Shown here one piece after another: positions 26,292 through 34,816 of a stretch of DNA of 52,427 nt; position 1 is the stretch's first letter, and the number at the start of each line of letters is the position of its first letter. Source of the DNA: JANQRV01 sp964533785 (lineage in GTDB: Bacteria; Bacteroidota; Bacteroidia; Chitinophagales; Saprospiraceae); assembly GCA_964533785.1 (NCBI GenBank), contig CAZHNG010000005.1, forward strand, positions 1 through 52,427. The letters run 5' to 3'. The notes under the pieces were generated by a model that was not told where the DNA came from, did not search any database, and saw only the letters and a program-made list of their open reading frames with translations. Made by a program: the position numbers and the translations under genes.

Positions 26292-27314
26292 ATGGCCTTA
26301 CTCGAATTTACCAGTAAAGGGATCTATTGTGCACAAGCCGATGTATTTATCGACCCCTGGCGGCCAGTGAAAAAAGCATTGATTACCCACGGACATGCAG
26401 ATCATTCCCGGTGGGGACATGATTATTATTTATCTACCCATGCTGCCAAACCTATTATTAAATACCGTTTGGGTAATATTAACATCCAATCGGCAAACTG
26501 GGGAGAAAAGGTGCAAATAAACGGCGTGCATTTTTCTTTCCACCCTGCAGGTCATATCATTGGATCGGCACAGATCAGAGTGGAATACAAAGGCGAAGTG
26601 TGGGTCGCTTCCGGAGATTATAAGCTTGAGGATGACGGTATTGCCACTCCTTTCGAACCGATAAAATGCCATACTTTCATTACGGAATCTACATTTGGGT
26701 TGCCGGTCTACCGTTGGAAAAATCAACAAGAGGTTTTCAATAATATTAATCAGTGGTGGGCGAAGAATAAAGCGGAAGGCAAAGTGAGTGTCCTGACGGG
26801 TTACGCGCTGGGGAAAGCCCAACGGTTATTATGCTACCTCGACACCTCACTTGGGAAAATATTCACTCACGGAGCAGTAGAAAACGTGAATCAGGTGATG
26901 CGTGAAAACGGAGTACATCTACCACCGACTATCCGGGTAGTTCAGGGTATGAAAAGCAAGGATTTTATCGGTCATATAGTGGTGGCTACTCCCTCTGCTG
27001 TCGGTTCGCCGTGGATGAAAAAATTTAAACCCGCATCAGTTGGTATGGCTTCTGGTTGGATGGCATTGCGAGGTGCGCGCCGCCGCCGTTCTGCTGATCG
27101 TGGTTTTATCCTTTCCGACCATGCGGATTGGGATAGTCTCAACGAAGCTATTGCTGCTACCGGTGCGCAAAGGATATACGTAACACACGGGTACACTGAT
27201 ATATACAGCAGATGGCTGACCGAACAAGGTTACGAAGCCTACCCTGTAAAAACCGAATACGAAGGAGAATTGAATGAAATCAGCGAAGTAGATGATGAAG
27301 TTAAAGAATCATGA
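26292..27314 (+). CDS. Ligase-associated DNA exonuclease (MBL fold)
   Basis: 340 residues of the metallo-beta-lactamase/beta-CASP family, similar to mRNA 3'-end processing nucleases. Metal-binding HGHADH lies at 33-38, then HPAGHIIGSAQ, ASGDYK and ILSDHADW near 275. Such proteins are encoded beside an ATP-dependent DNA ligase, and that is the case here: the next ATG overlaps this stop by four bases (ATGA). A role in DNA repair is inferred from the known neighbourhood. Confidence 0.9.
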   Translation: MALLEFTSKGIYCAQADVFIDPWRPVKKALITHGHADHSRWGHDYYLSTHAAKPIIKYRLGNINIQSANWGEKVQINGVHFSFHPAGHIIGSAQIRVEYKGEVWVASGDYKLEDDGIATPFEPIKCHTFITESTFGLPVYRWKNQQEVFNNINQWWAKNKAEGKVSVLTGYALGKAQRLLCYLDTSLGKIFTHGAVENVNQVMRENGVHLPPTIRVVQGMKSKDFIGHIVVATPSAVGSPWMKKFKPASVGMASGWMALRGARRRRSADRGFILSDHADWDSLNEAIAATGAQRIYVTHGYTDIYSRWLTEQGYEAYPVKTEYEGELNEISEVDDEVKES

Positions 27315-28903
27315 AGGATTTTGCCAAACTATTTACCGAATTGGATCAAACGACCAAGACGAATGCAAAAGTTGAGGCTTTGGCCAACTATTTTTCCCAG
27401 GCAACGCCGGAAGATAAGCTTTGGACTGTTGCCATACTTTCCCACCGGCGTCCAAGGCGAACCGTCAACACTACCTTGCTGCGCACCTGGGCTGCGGAAT
27501 ACAGTAATATCCCTCTCTGGCTATTCGAAGAAACCTACCATGTAGTAGGTGATTTGGCAGAAACTATTGCACTGGTACTACCGGAAAAAGAAAAAGATTC
27601 TACTCATACTCTAAGTGAGTGGATAAACTACGTTAAATCATTGGGAGACCTGGAAGAGGAAGAAAAAAAAGAACATATTCTCCATGCCTGGTCCAGCCTG
27701 GATAGCAAAGAACGATTTGTTTTTAATAAACTCATTACCGGTGGTTTTAGGATGGGAGTTTCTCAAAAATTGATGGTGCGGGCTTTATCCAGATATACGG
27801 AAATCGAAGAAAATATATTAGCTCACCGGATAATGGGGAACTGGCAGCCTGACGAAACTACCTTTGAAAAACTTATCCTAACGGAAAACCCACTGGACGA
27901 TATTTCCAGACCATATCCATTCTATTTGGCTTATGCCTTGGAAGGCGATCCGCAGGAACTTGGTGATACGATTGAATGGCAGGCGGAATATAAATGGGAT
28001 GGTATTCGCGGGCAGCTCATCGTTAGAGAAAGTCAATTGTTTGTCTGGTCGCGCGGAGAGGAATTGGTCACCGATAAATTCCCGGAGTTGTCCGTACTCG
28101 CCGAATTATTGCCGAATGGAACCGTTATCGACGGGGAAATTTTGCCCTTTAAGAATGGAGAACCTTTGTCTTTTCAATTGTTGCAAACCCGGATCGGACG
28201 TAAAAACGTAACAAAGAAAATACTGGACAAGGCGCCGGTGATCATTATGGCTTATGACTTACTGGAATACGAAGGCAAAGACATTCGCGAAATCTCTATG
28301 GCTGAAAGAAGGCAATTATTGGAAAAAATACTCAGTAAAAATGATACTGCCGGATTGATCCGTGTGTCTCCTACGGTTACGGCCGAGACCTGGAAAGAGT
28401 TGGAAGCGATCAGGATAAATGCCCGGAAACACCACAGCGAAGGGTTAATGCTAAAACGTAAAACTTCCGGCTATAAATCAGGCCGCAAACGTGGCGATTG
28501 GTGGAAGTGGAAGGTTGATCCTCTAACCATTGATGCCGTAATGATCTATGCTCAACGAGGACACGGACGACGAGCCAACCTGTTCACCGACTTTACTTTT
28601 GGCGTTTGGAATGGAGATGAACTGGTACCTTTTACTAAAGCCTATTCTGGGTTAACGGATAAAGAGTTCCGTGAGATCACCGGCTGGGTGCGCAGAAATA
28701 CCGTGGAACGGTTTGGCCCGGTTCGTAGTGTCACCCCTACTCATGTCTTTGAAATTGCTTTTGAAGGTATTAATGCTTCCGGCCGCCACAAATCAGGTGT
28801 AGCTTTGAGGTTTCCACGCATCTTGCGTTGGCGCAAAGACAAACCTATCCGCGAAGCCAATACCCTGGCCGATCTACACGGCATGTTGGAACAATATGGT
28901 TGA
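27311..28903 (+). CDS. ATP-dependent DNA ligase
   Basis: 530 residues. An N-terminal helical DNA-binding domain (1-200) is followed by the nucleotidyltransferase domain with the adenylated Lys in EYKWDGIRG (K228), then VIDGEILPF, EGLMLKRKTSGYKSG and WWKWKVDP, and a C-terminal OB fold. It seals nicks using ATP, alongside the NAD-dependent LigA expected elsewhere in the genome. Its start overlaps the exonuclease gene. The helicase and the PdeM-type nuclease usually grouped with this pair are not here. Confidence 0.93.
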   Translation: MKDFAKLFTELDQTTKTNAKVEALANYFSQATPEDKLWTVAILSHRRPRRTVNTTLLRTWAAEYSNIPLWLFEETYHVVGDLAETIALVLPEKEKDSTHTLSEWINYVKSLGDLEEEEKKEHILHAWSSLDSKERFVFNKLITGGFRMGVSQKLMVRALSRYTEIEENILAHRIMGNWQPDETTFEKLILTENPLDDISRPYPFYLAYALEGDPQELGDTIEWQAEYKWDGIRGQLIVRESQLFVWSRGEELVTDKFPELSVLAELLPNGTVIDGEILPFKNGEPLSFQLLQTRIGRKNVTKKILDKAPVIIMAYDLLEYEGKDIREISMAERRQLLEKILSKNDTAGLIRVSPTVTAETWKELEAIRINARKHHSEGLMLKRKTSGYKSGRKRGDWWKWKVDPLTIDAVMIYAQRGHGRRANLFTDFTFGVWNGDELVPFTKAYSGLTDKEFREITGWVRRNTVERFGPVRSVTPTHVFEIAFEGINASGRHKSGVALRFPRILRWRKDKPIREANTLADLHGMLEQYG

Positions 28904-28929
28904 AAAGATACTTTTTTTGAATGAGCTTG

Positions 28930-29730
28930 CTACTTTCCAAAAGCAGGACTCATTATTTCCAGTAGTTCCTGGTGGATCATCCCATTGGAAGCCAGCATTT
29001 CTCCTCCGTAAAAAAAGTTGTTGCCGCCTTGAAAATCAGAAATGTTGCCTCCTGCTTCTTTGACCAAGAGAATGCCGGCTGCAATATCCCAGGGATTGAG
29101 CCCATATTCAAAAAAAGCATCAAACCGGCCACTGGCCACATAGGCCAGGTCTACAGCTGCCGATCCCAGCCTTCTTAAACCTCTGGTCTTTTGCATGATG
29201 GTTTCCAGAACATTGAAATAAGGAGTTAACAGTTCAAAATTGCGGCTGGGATAACCGGTAGCTATCAGCGTTTGCCCAATGGCAGGCTCTTGGTTGGCCT
29301 TGATCGCGTTTCCATTAAGGTAGGCTCCTCCTTCTTTCCAGGCATAAAAACATTCAGACTGGTTTACTTCATACACGATGCCAACAACAATTTCACCATG
29401 AGCCTCCAACGCAACGCTTACCGAAAAAATAGGGATCTGATGTAAAAAATTGGTTGTCCCATCCAATGGGTCGATGATCCACCGCAGATCTCCCTCACTA
29501 TTTTCGACAGTATCCTCCTCCGTTAAAAAAACTGCTGATGGTAGCATAGCACTCAGTTCATCTACGAGTTGTTTTTCAGCGGTTTTATCTACGTAACTGA
29601 CCAGGCTGTTGTGTGCTTTGTCTTCGATTTCCCCGGAAGAAACACGGCCTAATTGTTCTTTTATGAAACCCGCTGTTTTTTCCACTATTGGTATGCAGGA
29701 TTCGCAAATACGCTGATAATCTAAATTCAT
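28930..29730 (-). CDS. Inositol monophosphatase family protein
   Basis: 266 residues from the ATG at 29730; the longer frame runs into non-coding sequence. Metal-binding motifs are LTEEDTVE (Glu side), IIDPLDGTTNFLH and WDIAAGILLVKEAGG. It hydrolyses inositol 1-phosphate or related sugar phosphates such as 3'-phosphoadenosine 5'-phosphate (CysQ-type); the family alone does not decide. It is encoded 90 bp after hpt on the same strand. Confidence 0.88.
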   Translation of the reverse strand: MNLDYQRICESCIPIVEKTAGFIKEQLGRVSSGEIEDKAHNSLVSYVDKTAEKQLVDELSAMLPSAVFLTEEDTVENSEGDLRWIIDPLDGTTNFLHQIPIFSVSVALEAHGEIVVGIVYEVNQSECFYAWKEGGAYLNGNAIKANQEPAIGQTLIATGYPSRNFELLTPYFNVLETIMQKTRGLRRLGSAAVDLAYVASGRFDAFFEYGLNPWDIAAGILLVKEAGGNISDFQGGNNFFYGGEMLASNGMIHQELLEIMSPAFGK

Positions 29731-29820
29731 GATGTGGTTTTTAAATATGTGAGATATACAGTTGATATCAAAAGCTATACCGACGTTGAATTGGTTTGGG
29801 AAGTCCCAAACCAATTCGCG

Positions 29821-30366
29821 TCAAGTATGCTTTTTGAGTTGGTAAATACACGGAAGGTTGCGGCCTAATCCGTTGTAGTCGAGTCCATATCCGATGACAA
29901 ACTTATCTGGAATTTCGAATCCTACGTACTTCATATCAATGTTAAACTGAAGCGCATCCGGCTTGACCAGCAAGGTAGCAAGATTAACAGAAGCAGGTTT
30001 TTTCTGTTCGATTTGGTGCAGAAAATGATGCATGGTCTGACCGGTGTCGATTATATCTTCAACAATTATGACATCCCGGTTTTCAATGTTTTGGGTGATA
30101 TCCAAATGAAGGTTGATCTTACCAGTAGAAGTGGTGCCCTGATAAGAAGATATTTTAACGAAGGAAATTTCTAAATCCAGGTCGCAAACTCTGACCAGGT
30201 CGGCGAGAAACATAAACGCTCCATTTAACATCCCGACAAAAATCGGGCGTTTACCTTCATAATCTTTGGTTATTCGTTGGCCTAATTCCTCTACTTTTTC
30301 CTGAATAGTGTCGTAGGGTAGGTAGGGTTGAAAAATCAGATCATGAGCTTGGATAGTATCTTTCAT
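29821..30366 (-). CDS. hpt: Hypoxanthine phosphoribosyltransferase
   Basis: 181 residues. The PRPP-binding loop VIIVEDIIDTGQTMHHFL and the FVGMLNGAFMFLADLVR region identify the 6-oxopurine phosphoribosyltransferase. It salvages hypoxanthine, and perhaps guanine, with PRPP in the cytosol. Length is standard. The purF gene of de novo purine synthesis lies 1.7 kb upstream on the same strand. Confidence 0.92.
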   Translation of the reverse strand: MKDTIQAHDLIFQPYLPYDTIQEKVEELGQRITKDYEGKRPIFVGMLNGAFMFLADLVRVCDLDLEISFVKISSYQGTTSTGKINLHLDITQNIENRDVIIVEDIIDTGQTMHHFLHQIEQKKPASVNLATLLVKPDALQFNIDMKYVGFEIPDKFVIGYGLDYNGLGRNLPCIYQLKKHT

Positions 30367-30424
30367 TCCAGGTGTTAATTAAAAATCCGCGAATAGTGCA
30401 GCCTTCTCCCTTTTGAATCGGGCG

Positions 30425-31834
30425 CTAATCTAAGCCATATTTGTCTAAAAGATATACTAAACTCGTAATTGCCGCTACTCCCAACTGTAATTCTCTTTTA
30501 TTGACGGCTTCAAAAGTATCAATAGGAGTGTGATGATAATCGAAGTATCGTTGAGAATCAGGTAAGAAGCCGAAAAGCAATCCTTTCTGGCTTTTCAACC
30601 TACGGATATCGGCCCCCGAACCGCCTTTTGAAATAAGCAGGCCGTAAGGTTCTAAAAGGGGTAACCAGTCGGTTACCTGTTTGAATTTTGCATTAAAGAT
30701 AGCAGGTTCGCCATCGCAAGTAAAGCCTCGCGGGGTAAATCCACCCCGGTCTGATTCGATAGCAGCTAGATGAAATTCGCCTTTTGCATTTGACGCATCC
30801 GTATATTCGATAGCTCCTTGTTGTCCGTTCTCCTCATTCATAAATAACACACAACGAATTGTTCTTTTAGGTTGATAATTAAGTTTCTTCAACACATAAA
30901 GGACATCCATCGCCTGAACACAACCGGCACCATCATCGTGTGCACCTTCCCCAACATCCCAGGAATCAAGGTGTCCACCCACCAGTATGATTTCCTCCGG
31001 GTATTCGCTGCCGCGAATTTCTCCTATCACGTTGTGAGAAACTTTCTCATTCAGCATTTTACTGTTGTTTTGCATAAAAACCCTGACTTTTTCCCGCTCC
31101 AACAGTCGGCTTAGCAAATTGCTGGCTCTGGTACTTATTGCCAGCGCAGGGATAGAAGGATGTTCGGGATCGTAAACAACAGAACCTGTATGTGGTACAT
31201 CATCCAACCGGGTAGTCATAGACCTTACCAATACCCCTATAGCTCCAAAAGAAGCGGCTTTTGATGCTCCAAAGACTCTTTGGTCAACCGCGCCGCCGTA
31301 TGCATTAAAAGTATTGATCTGAGTAGGATCCAGCGGGCGATTGAAAAAAACAATTTTATCCCTCAGTTGATCAGCACCCAAGCTGTCGACTTCCTGCAAA
31401 CTTTTCACTTCAATGACTTCTGCGGTAATCCCACTGGGGCCTGTTCCTACAGAATTGCCCAGGGCCAGGGCCGGTAAGTCTATTGTCCCGATCTGGTTGG
31501 AATTGACAATTCTTACCATTTCTTCATTACCGCGCACCCAATGGGGAACTTTACATTCCTGAAGCCAGACTTGATCCATGTTCATAGAATCCATCATTTG
31601 CCGGGTATATTCTACAGCTGCGGCAGCTTGCGGAGATCCGCTAAGCCTTGCGCCGATCTTTTTAGTAAGGTGGTGCAGCCAATCGTAGGCCTGGCCTTCA
31701 GTAAGGGAGGTGTTATATATTGATTTTATAAAAAAAGCATCCTCTTGTTCCTGAGCGAGGGCGTAACTTGTTGTCAGAAAACCACATACAAAGCAGGTAA
31801 ATGTTAATATTTGTTTGAGTGATGGTCTTTTCAT
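30425..31834 (-). CDS. Secreted M28 family zinc peptidase
   Basis: 469 residues from the ATG at 31834, giving a signal peptide that ends YALAQ. The M28 aminopeptidase domain shows the metal ligands in GGHLDSWDVGEGAHDDGAG, FMNEENGQQG (catalytic Glu pair), AIESDRGG and YHHTPIDT. A PA-like insert lies before the metal site. It acts in the periplasm or outside the cell on peptides. A non-coding RNA candidate lies in the 227-bp gap before its start. Confidence 0.9.
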   Translation of the reverse strand: MKRPSLKQILTFTCFVCGFLTTSYALAQEQEDAFFIKSIYNTSLTEGQAYDWLHHLTKKIGARLSGSPQAAAAVEYTRQMMDSMNMDQVWLQECKVPHWVRGNEEMVRIVNSNQIGTIDLPALALGNSVGTGPSGITAEVIEVKSLQEVDSLGADQLRDKIVFFNRPLDPTQINTFNAYGGAVDQRVFGASKAASFGAIGVLVRSMTTRLDDVPHTGSVVYDPEHPSIPALAISTRASNLLSRLLEREKVRVFMQNNSKMLNEKVSHNVIGEIRGSEYPEEIILVGGHLDSWDVGEGAHDDGAGCVQAMDVLYVLKKLNYQPKRTIRCVLFMNEENGQQGAIEYTDASNAKGEFHLAAIESDRGGFTPRGFTCDGEPAIFNAKFKQVTDWLPLLEPYGLLISKGGSGADIRRLKSQKGLLFGFLPDSQRYFDYHHTPIDTFEAVNKRELQLGVAAITSLVYLLDKYGLD

Positions 31835-31931
31835 AGTGCAAAAATTAAAACAATTTTCGATTTGTTTAAAATGGTTGAAAAAAAATAACGGAAATTGTAT
31901 AAAATGTCCAAAATTGTTGACATATTTGTAA

Positions 31932-31962
31932 TTGTATTTTTTACAATTAGTCATTATCTTTG
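31932..31962 (+). promoter_or_regulatory. Bacteroidota-type promoter for the small-RNA candidate
   Basis: TTG at 31932-31934, then 20 bases, then TATCTTTG at 31955-31962, matching the -33 TTG and -7 TAnnTTTG elements with normal spacing. An inverted repeat AATTGTA-TTTTT-TACAATT overlaps the -33 side. It points away from the M28 gene and towards the purF 3' end, with no protein gene in front of it. Confidence 0.6.
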
Positions 31963-31967
31963 TAAAA

Positions 31968-32058
31968 AAATTACGAGTGAAGAAAAATTAATTTTTAATG
32001 ATATAATTTGGTTTTATTTGGTTAGGGCTGAGGTAGTGTTTTTGCACTGCCTCTTTTT
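31968..32058 (+). ncRNA. Candidate small RNA between purF and the M28 gene
   Basis: About 90 nt between a good promoter and a hairpin followed by TTTTTATTTT. The 3' hairpin is GAGGTAGTG (32030-32038), loop TTTTTG, CACTGCCTC (32045-32053), with outer AGGGCT/AGCCCT partly pairing further out. Upstream it carries a palindromic AAAAATTAATTTTT. The U-run exists only in this orientation. The transcript end would reach the purF stop codon. No known RNA family fits by eye. Confidence 0.5.
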
Positions 32059-32063
32059 ATTTT
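32054..32063 (+). terminator. U-run of the small-RNA terminator
   Basis: TTTTTATTTT directly after the stem 32030-32053. Read on the minus strand the same hairpin has no T-run, so it does not look like the purF terminator. Confidence 0.6.
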
Positions 32064-33954
32064 AATAAGCCCTTGCACTGCTTTTTTCCATGTAGTTAAT
32101 AAAAGAACGATTGACCACTCTATTTCCGCCAGGAGTAGGATAATTACCTGAAAAGAACCAATCGCCATTATGGGTGGGAATGGCTTTATGTAGTCCCTCA
32201 ATCGTTTGGTAAATAATCTCAACTTCTATATTCAGGTTTGAGGGCTTGAGCAATTTAGCGATCTTCTGTGATACTTCATCGTATGAGAAATGATCATATA
32301 AAGCGGCGACTTCATTGGTAATTTCCTCGTCCTCTTTTTCCATTTGGGCTAGACAACGTTCATAGGTTTCTTGCAATAAGTACTCCTTATCATGCTCTGT
32401 AAGTAAAGCTACCAGAGCACGAAATGCCACAAATTCATTCATTCTGGACATATCAATACCATAACAATCCGGGTAACGTATTTGAGGGGCGGAAGAAACA
32501 ATGATGATCTTTTTGGGCTTTAACCGGGCTGTCATTTGGAGAATACTCGTTTTAAGGGTTGTCCCCCTAACGATAGAATCATCAATTAAAACCAGGGTGT
32601 CTACATCGTTTTCCACTATTCCGTAGGTAACATCGTAAGCGTGAGAAACCAATTCATTCCGGTGGTCATTATCCGCGATAAAAGTTCTCAGTTTTTCGTC
32701 TTTCACGATAATCTTTTCTACTCTCGGTCGCAGGGCCAAAATTTTTTCCAGTTGATCAGGGTCGGGTTGATTGCCTAAAGCGACGATCTTTTGCTTTTTG
32801 ATTTGGTTGAGTTTGCTTTCAACACCTTTTACCAGACCGAGGAAAGAGGTTTCTGCCGTATTAGGTACAAAAGAAAAAACAGTGTGATCAAAGTCATGAT
32901 CTACGGCATTCAGAACAATATCTGTTAGTTGTTCTCCCAGTCTTTTCCTCTCCAGGTAAATGTCACGATCCGTTCCACGGGAAAAGTAAATGCGTTCGAA
33001 AGAACATGGCCGGTAAGGAAGCGAATCGATATAGGGTTTAAGGTTAACCGTGCCGTCGTATTTCACTATCAAAGCGTGTCCATTGGGGATTTCATGTACT
33101 TCGTTGATGTGAACATCGAGTGTTGTTTGGATCGCTGGTCGCTCGGAGGCTGCGACTACTATTTCATCGTCAGCGTAGTAAAAAGCCGGTCTGATCCCGG
33201 CAGGGTCTCTCATCATAAAAGCATCTCCGTGCCCGATCATCCCCGCAATCACAAAGCCTCCGTCAAATTTTTTGCTCGCACGCCTCAGTAGTCTTTGAAT
33301 ATCGAGATTGGTGAAGATCAATTCATTGATTTCCCGGTTGGTATAACCATCAGGTTTGAACCAGGTGTGTAGCCGTTGAACTTCATCATCCAGGAAATGG
33401 CCGATTTTTTCCAGAACGGTTACCGTGTCGGAGTGCTCTTTGGGATATTGCCCATAATCTACCAACTCATCAAATAGTTTATCTACATTGGTCAAATTAA
33501 AATTGCCGGCAACGATCAGGTTTCTGCTAATCCAGTTATTGGAGCGCAATAATGGGTGGCAGGTCTCAATAGTATTCGAATCATAAGTTCCATAGCGCAA
33601 ATGACCTAACAAGAGTTCTCCAGTATATGGCAGGTTGTTCTTGAGCCACGTAGGATCTTCCAGTTTTTCCTTATCGAGCCTTTCAAATTTTTTATTGACC
33701 TTTTCGAAAAGGTCTTCCAGGTAATTGCTGCTTATGCTTCTTTTGCGGCTAATGTAGCGGGTTCCTGGGGCAGGATCAAGTTTAAGGGTGGCTAACCCGG
33801 CACCATCCTGGCCGCGGTTACGTTGTTTTTGCAAGAGTAACCTTAGTTTTTCCAGTCCATAAAGAGCCGTTCCGTATTGCTCGAGATAATATTCCAGAGG
33901 TTTTAAAAGTCTGATCAGCGCAAGGCCACATTCGTGTTTTATAATATCGCTCAT
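32062..33954 (-). CDS. purF: Amidophosphoribosyltransferase
   Basis: 630 residues, the longer Bacteroidota form of PurF. It makes phosphoribosylamine from PRPP and glutamine, the first committed step of purine synthesis. The glutaminase nucleophile is probably Cys9 (HECGLALIR). QRNRGQDGAGLAT and LLLGHLRYGTYD belong to the class II glutaminase half, and VLIDDSIVRGTTLKTS near 505 is the PRPP loop. A TATCTTTG -7 box on the minus strand (33977-33984) precedes the start. Confidence 0.92.
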   Translation of the reverse strand: MSDIIKHECGLALIRLLKPLEYYLEQYGTALYGLEKLRLLLQKQRNRGQDGAGLATLKLDPAPGTRYISRKRSISSNYLEDLFEKVNKKFERLDKEKLEDPTWLKNNLPYTGELLLGHLRYGTYDSNTIETCHPLLRSNNWISRNLIVAGNFNLTNVDKLFDELVDYGQYPKEHSDTVTVLEKIGHFLDDEVQRLHTWFKPDGYTNREINELIFTNLDIQRLLRRASKKFDGGFVIAGMIGHGDAFMMRDPAGIRPAFYYADDEIVVAASERPAIQTTLDVHINEVHEIPNGHALIVKYDGTVNLKPYIDSLPYRPCSFERIYFSRGTDRDIYLERKRLGEQLTDIVLNAVDHDFDHTVFSFVPNTAETSFLGLVKGVESKLNQIKKQKIVALGNQPDPDQLEKILALRPRVEKIIVKDEKLRTFIADNDHRNELVSHAYDVTYGIVENDVDTLVLIDDSIVRGTTLKTSILQMTARLKPKKIIIVSSAPQIRYPDCYGIDMSRMNEFVAFRALVALLTEHDKEYLLQETYERCLAQMEKEDEEITNEVAALYDHFSYDEVSQKIAKLLKPSNLNIEVEIIYQTIEGLHKAIPTHNGDWFFSGNYPTPGGNRVVNRSFINYMEKSSARAY

Positions 33955-33976
33955 TGTAATTGCTTGAAATATTGTT

Positions 33977-33984
33977 CAAAGATA
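33977..33984 (-). promoter_or_regulatory. Putative -7 box of purF
   Basis: TATCTTTG on the minus strand, 22 bases before the ATG. The nearest TTG upstream is 24 bases away, longer than the usual 19-21, so the assignment is tentative. Confidence 0.4.
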
Positions 33985-34087
33985 TAAATGGAAAACAGCT
34001 TTTGACGTCAAAGCGTTGTATTCTGCAATCTATCTTTAAATCAAAAACTAAAAATTGTATTTTAGCGCATCAGAAAAACAGTATGTT

Positions 34088-34504
34088 ATGCGGACAGTGA
34101 TCTTTCTATTGTGTGTAGTTGCCTCTATTTCAGTTCTATCTGCGCAAAATAGTAATAGGAAAAAGTTGATCAAACAAGAGGTTAAAAGCATGGTAAAGGC
34201 CTATGACCTCGGAAGGAGCCAGGCTAAATTGGTTACTACGATCCAGGAAAATCATTTTGAATATTTTGAAGAAATCGAACACCTCAAATTGAAGGCTCCT
34301 GAATTATATTGGAAAAACAGCAAAAGCATCCGGGCTCATACTGATGCTCAGTTAATGGATGTTTTAAAGGGACAGCAACTGGACCTTTTGCAACAGCAAA
34401 TTAGACTACGCAACCAAAAAGAAGCGGCACTACTCCGCAAACGCGGGAAGGAGCAGGAGCAAATTGATGAAATATATCTTGAATTAGCAGAGTTGTACCT
34501 ATAA
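34088..34504 (+). CDS. Hypothetical secreted helical protein
   Basis: 138 residues from the ATG at 34088, with a signal peptide ending SVLSAQ. The mature protein is almost all charged helix, rich in Lys, Glu, Gln and Leu, in a Spy/CpxP-like style, but without a motif I can confirm. It could bind metals or unfolded proteins in the periplasm; this is a weak guess. Divergent from purF. Confidence 0.6.
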   Translation: MRTVIFLLCVVASISVLSAQNSNRKKLIKQEVKSMVKAYDLGRSQAKLVTTIQENHFEYFEEIEHLKLKAPELYWKNSKSIRAHTDAQLMDVLKGQQLDLLQQQIRLRNQKEAALLRKRGKEQEQIDEIYLELAELYL

Positions 34505-34816
34505 TCGACAGAGTTGCTATTTCTTTTTATCATTCCCCTATGATCAAGAGAACGAAGGAGGAAAGCACCAAAGTGATTTTGGCCAGTTTATAGGATATCT
34601 TTACTTTCTTAATTTATGGTCAATTTGTTTTCTTTTCCGAGGTGTTTAGCTATCGGCAAAGTGCTTGTTCCGGGCTATTGAATTGTAATTTGGCGGGATG
34701 AATAGGCCGGCATAAAAATATTTGGAGATTATTTTGCTGCCGCCAAACAATTGGGATTGAAAGTGTGTCTTCATAATGATTATTACATTGTTAAATCAAA
34801 ATTGAAAATTATATAA
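34505..34816. other. 312-bp gap upstream of citrate synthase
   Basis: AT-rich with no gene. TTG at about 34672 and TAATTTGG 18 bases later form an imperfect promoter. Nothing else is recognised. Confidence 0.3.

Noticed and set aside
31840..31855. TAATTTTG on the minus strand before the M28 gene as its promoter
   Set aside because: It would leave a leader of only a few bases and there is no TTG at the right distance.
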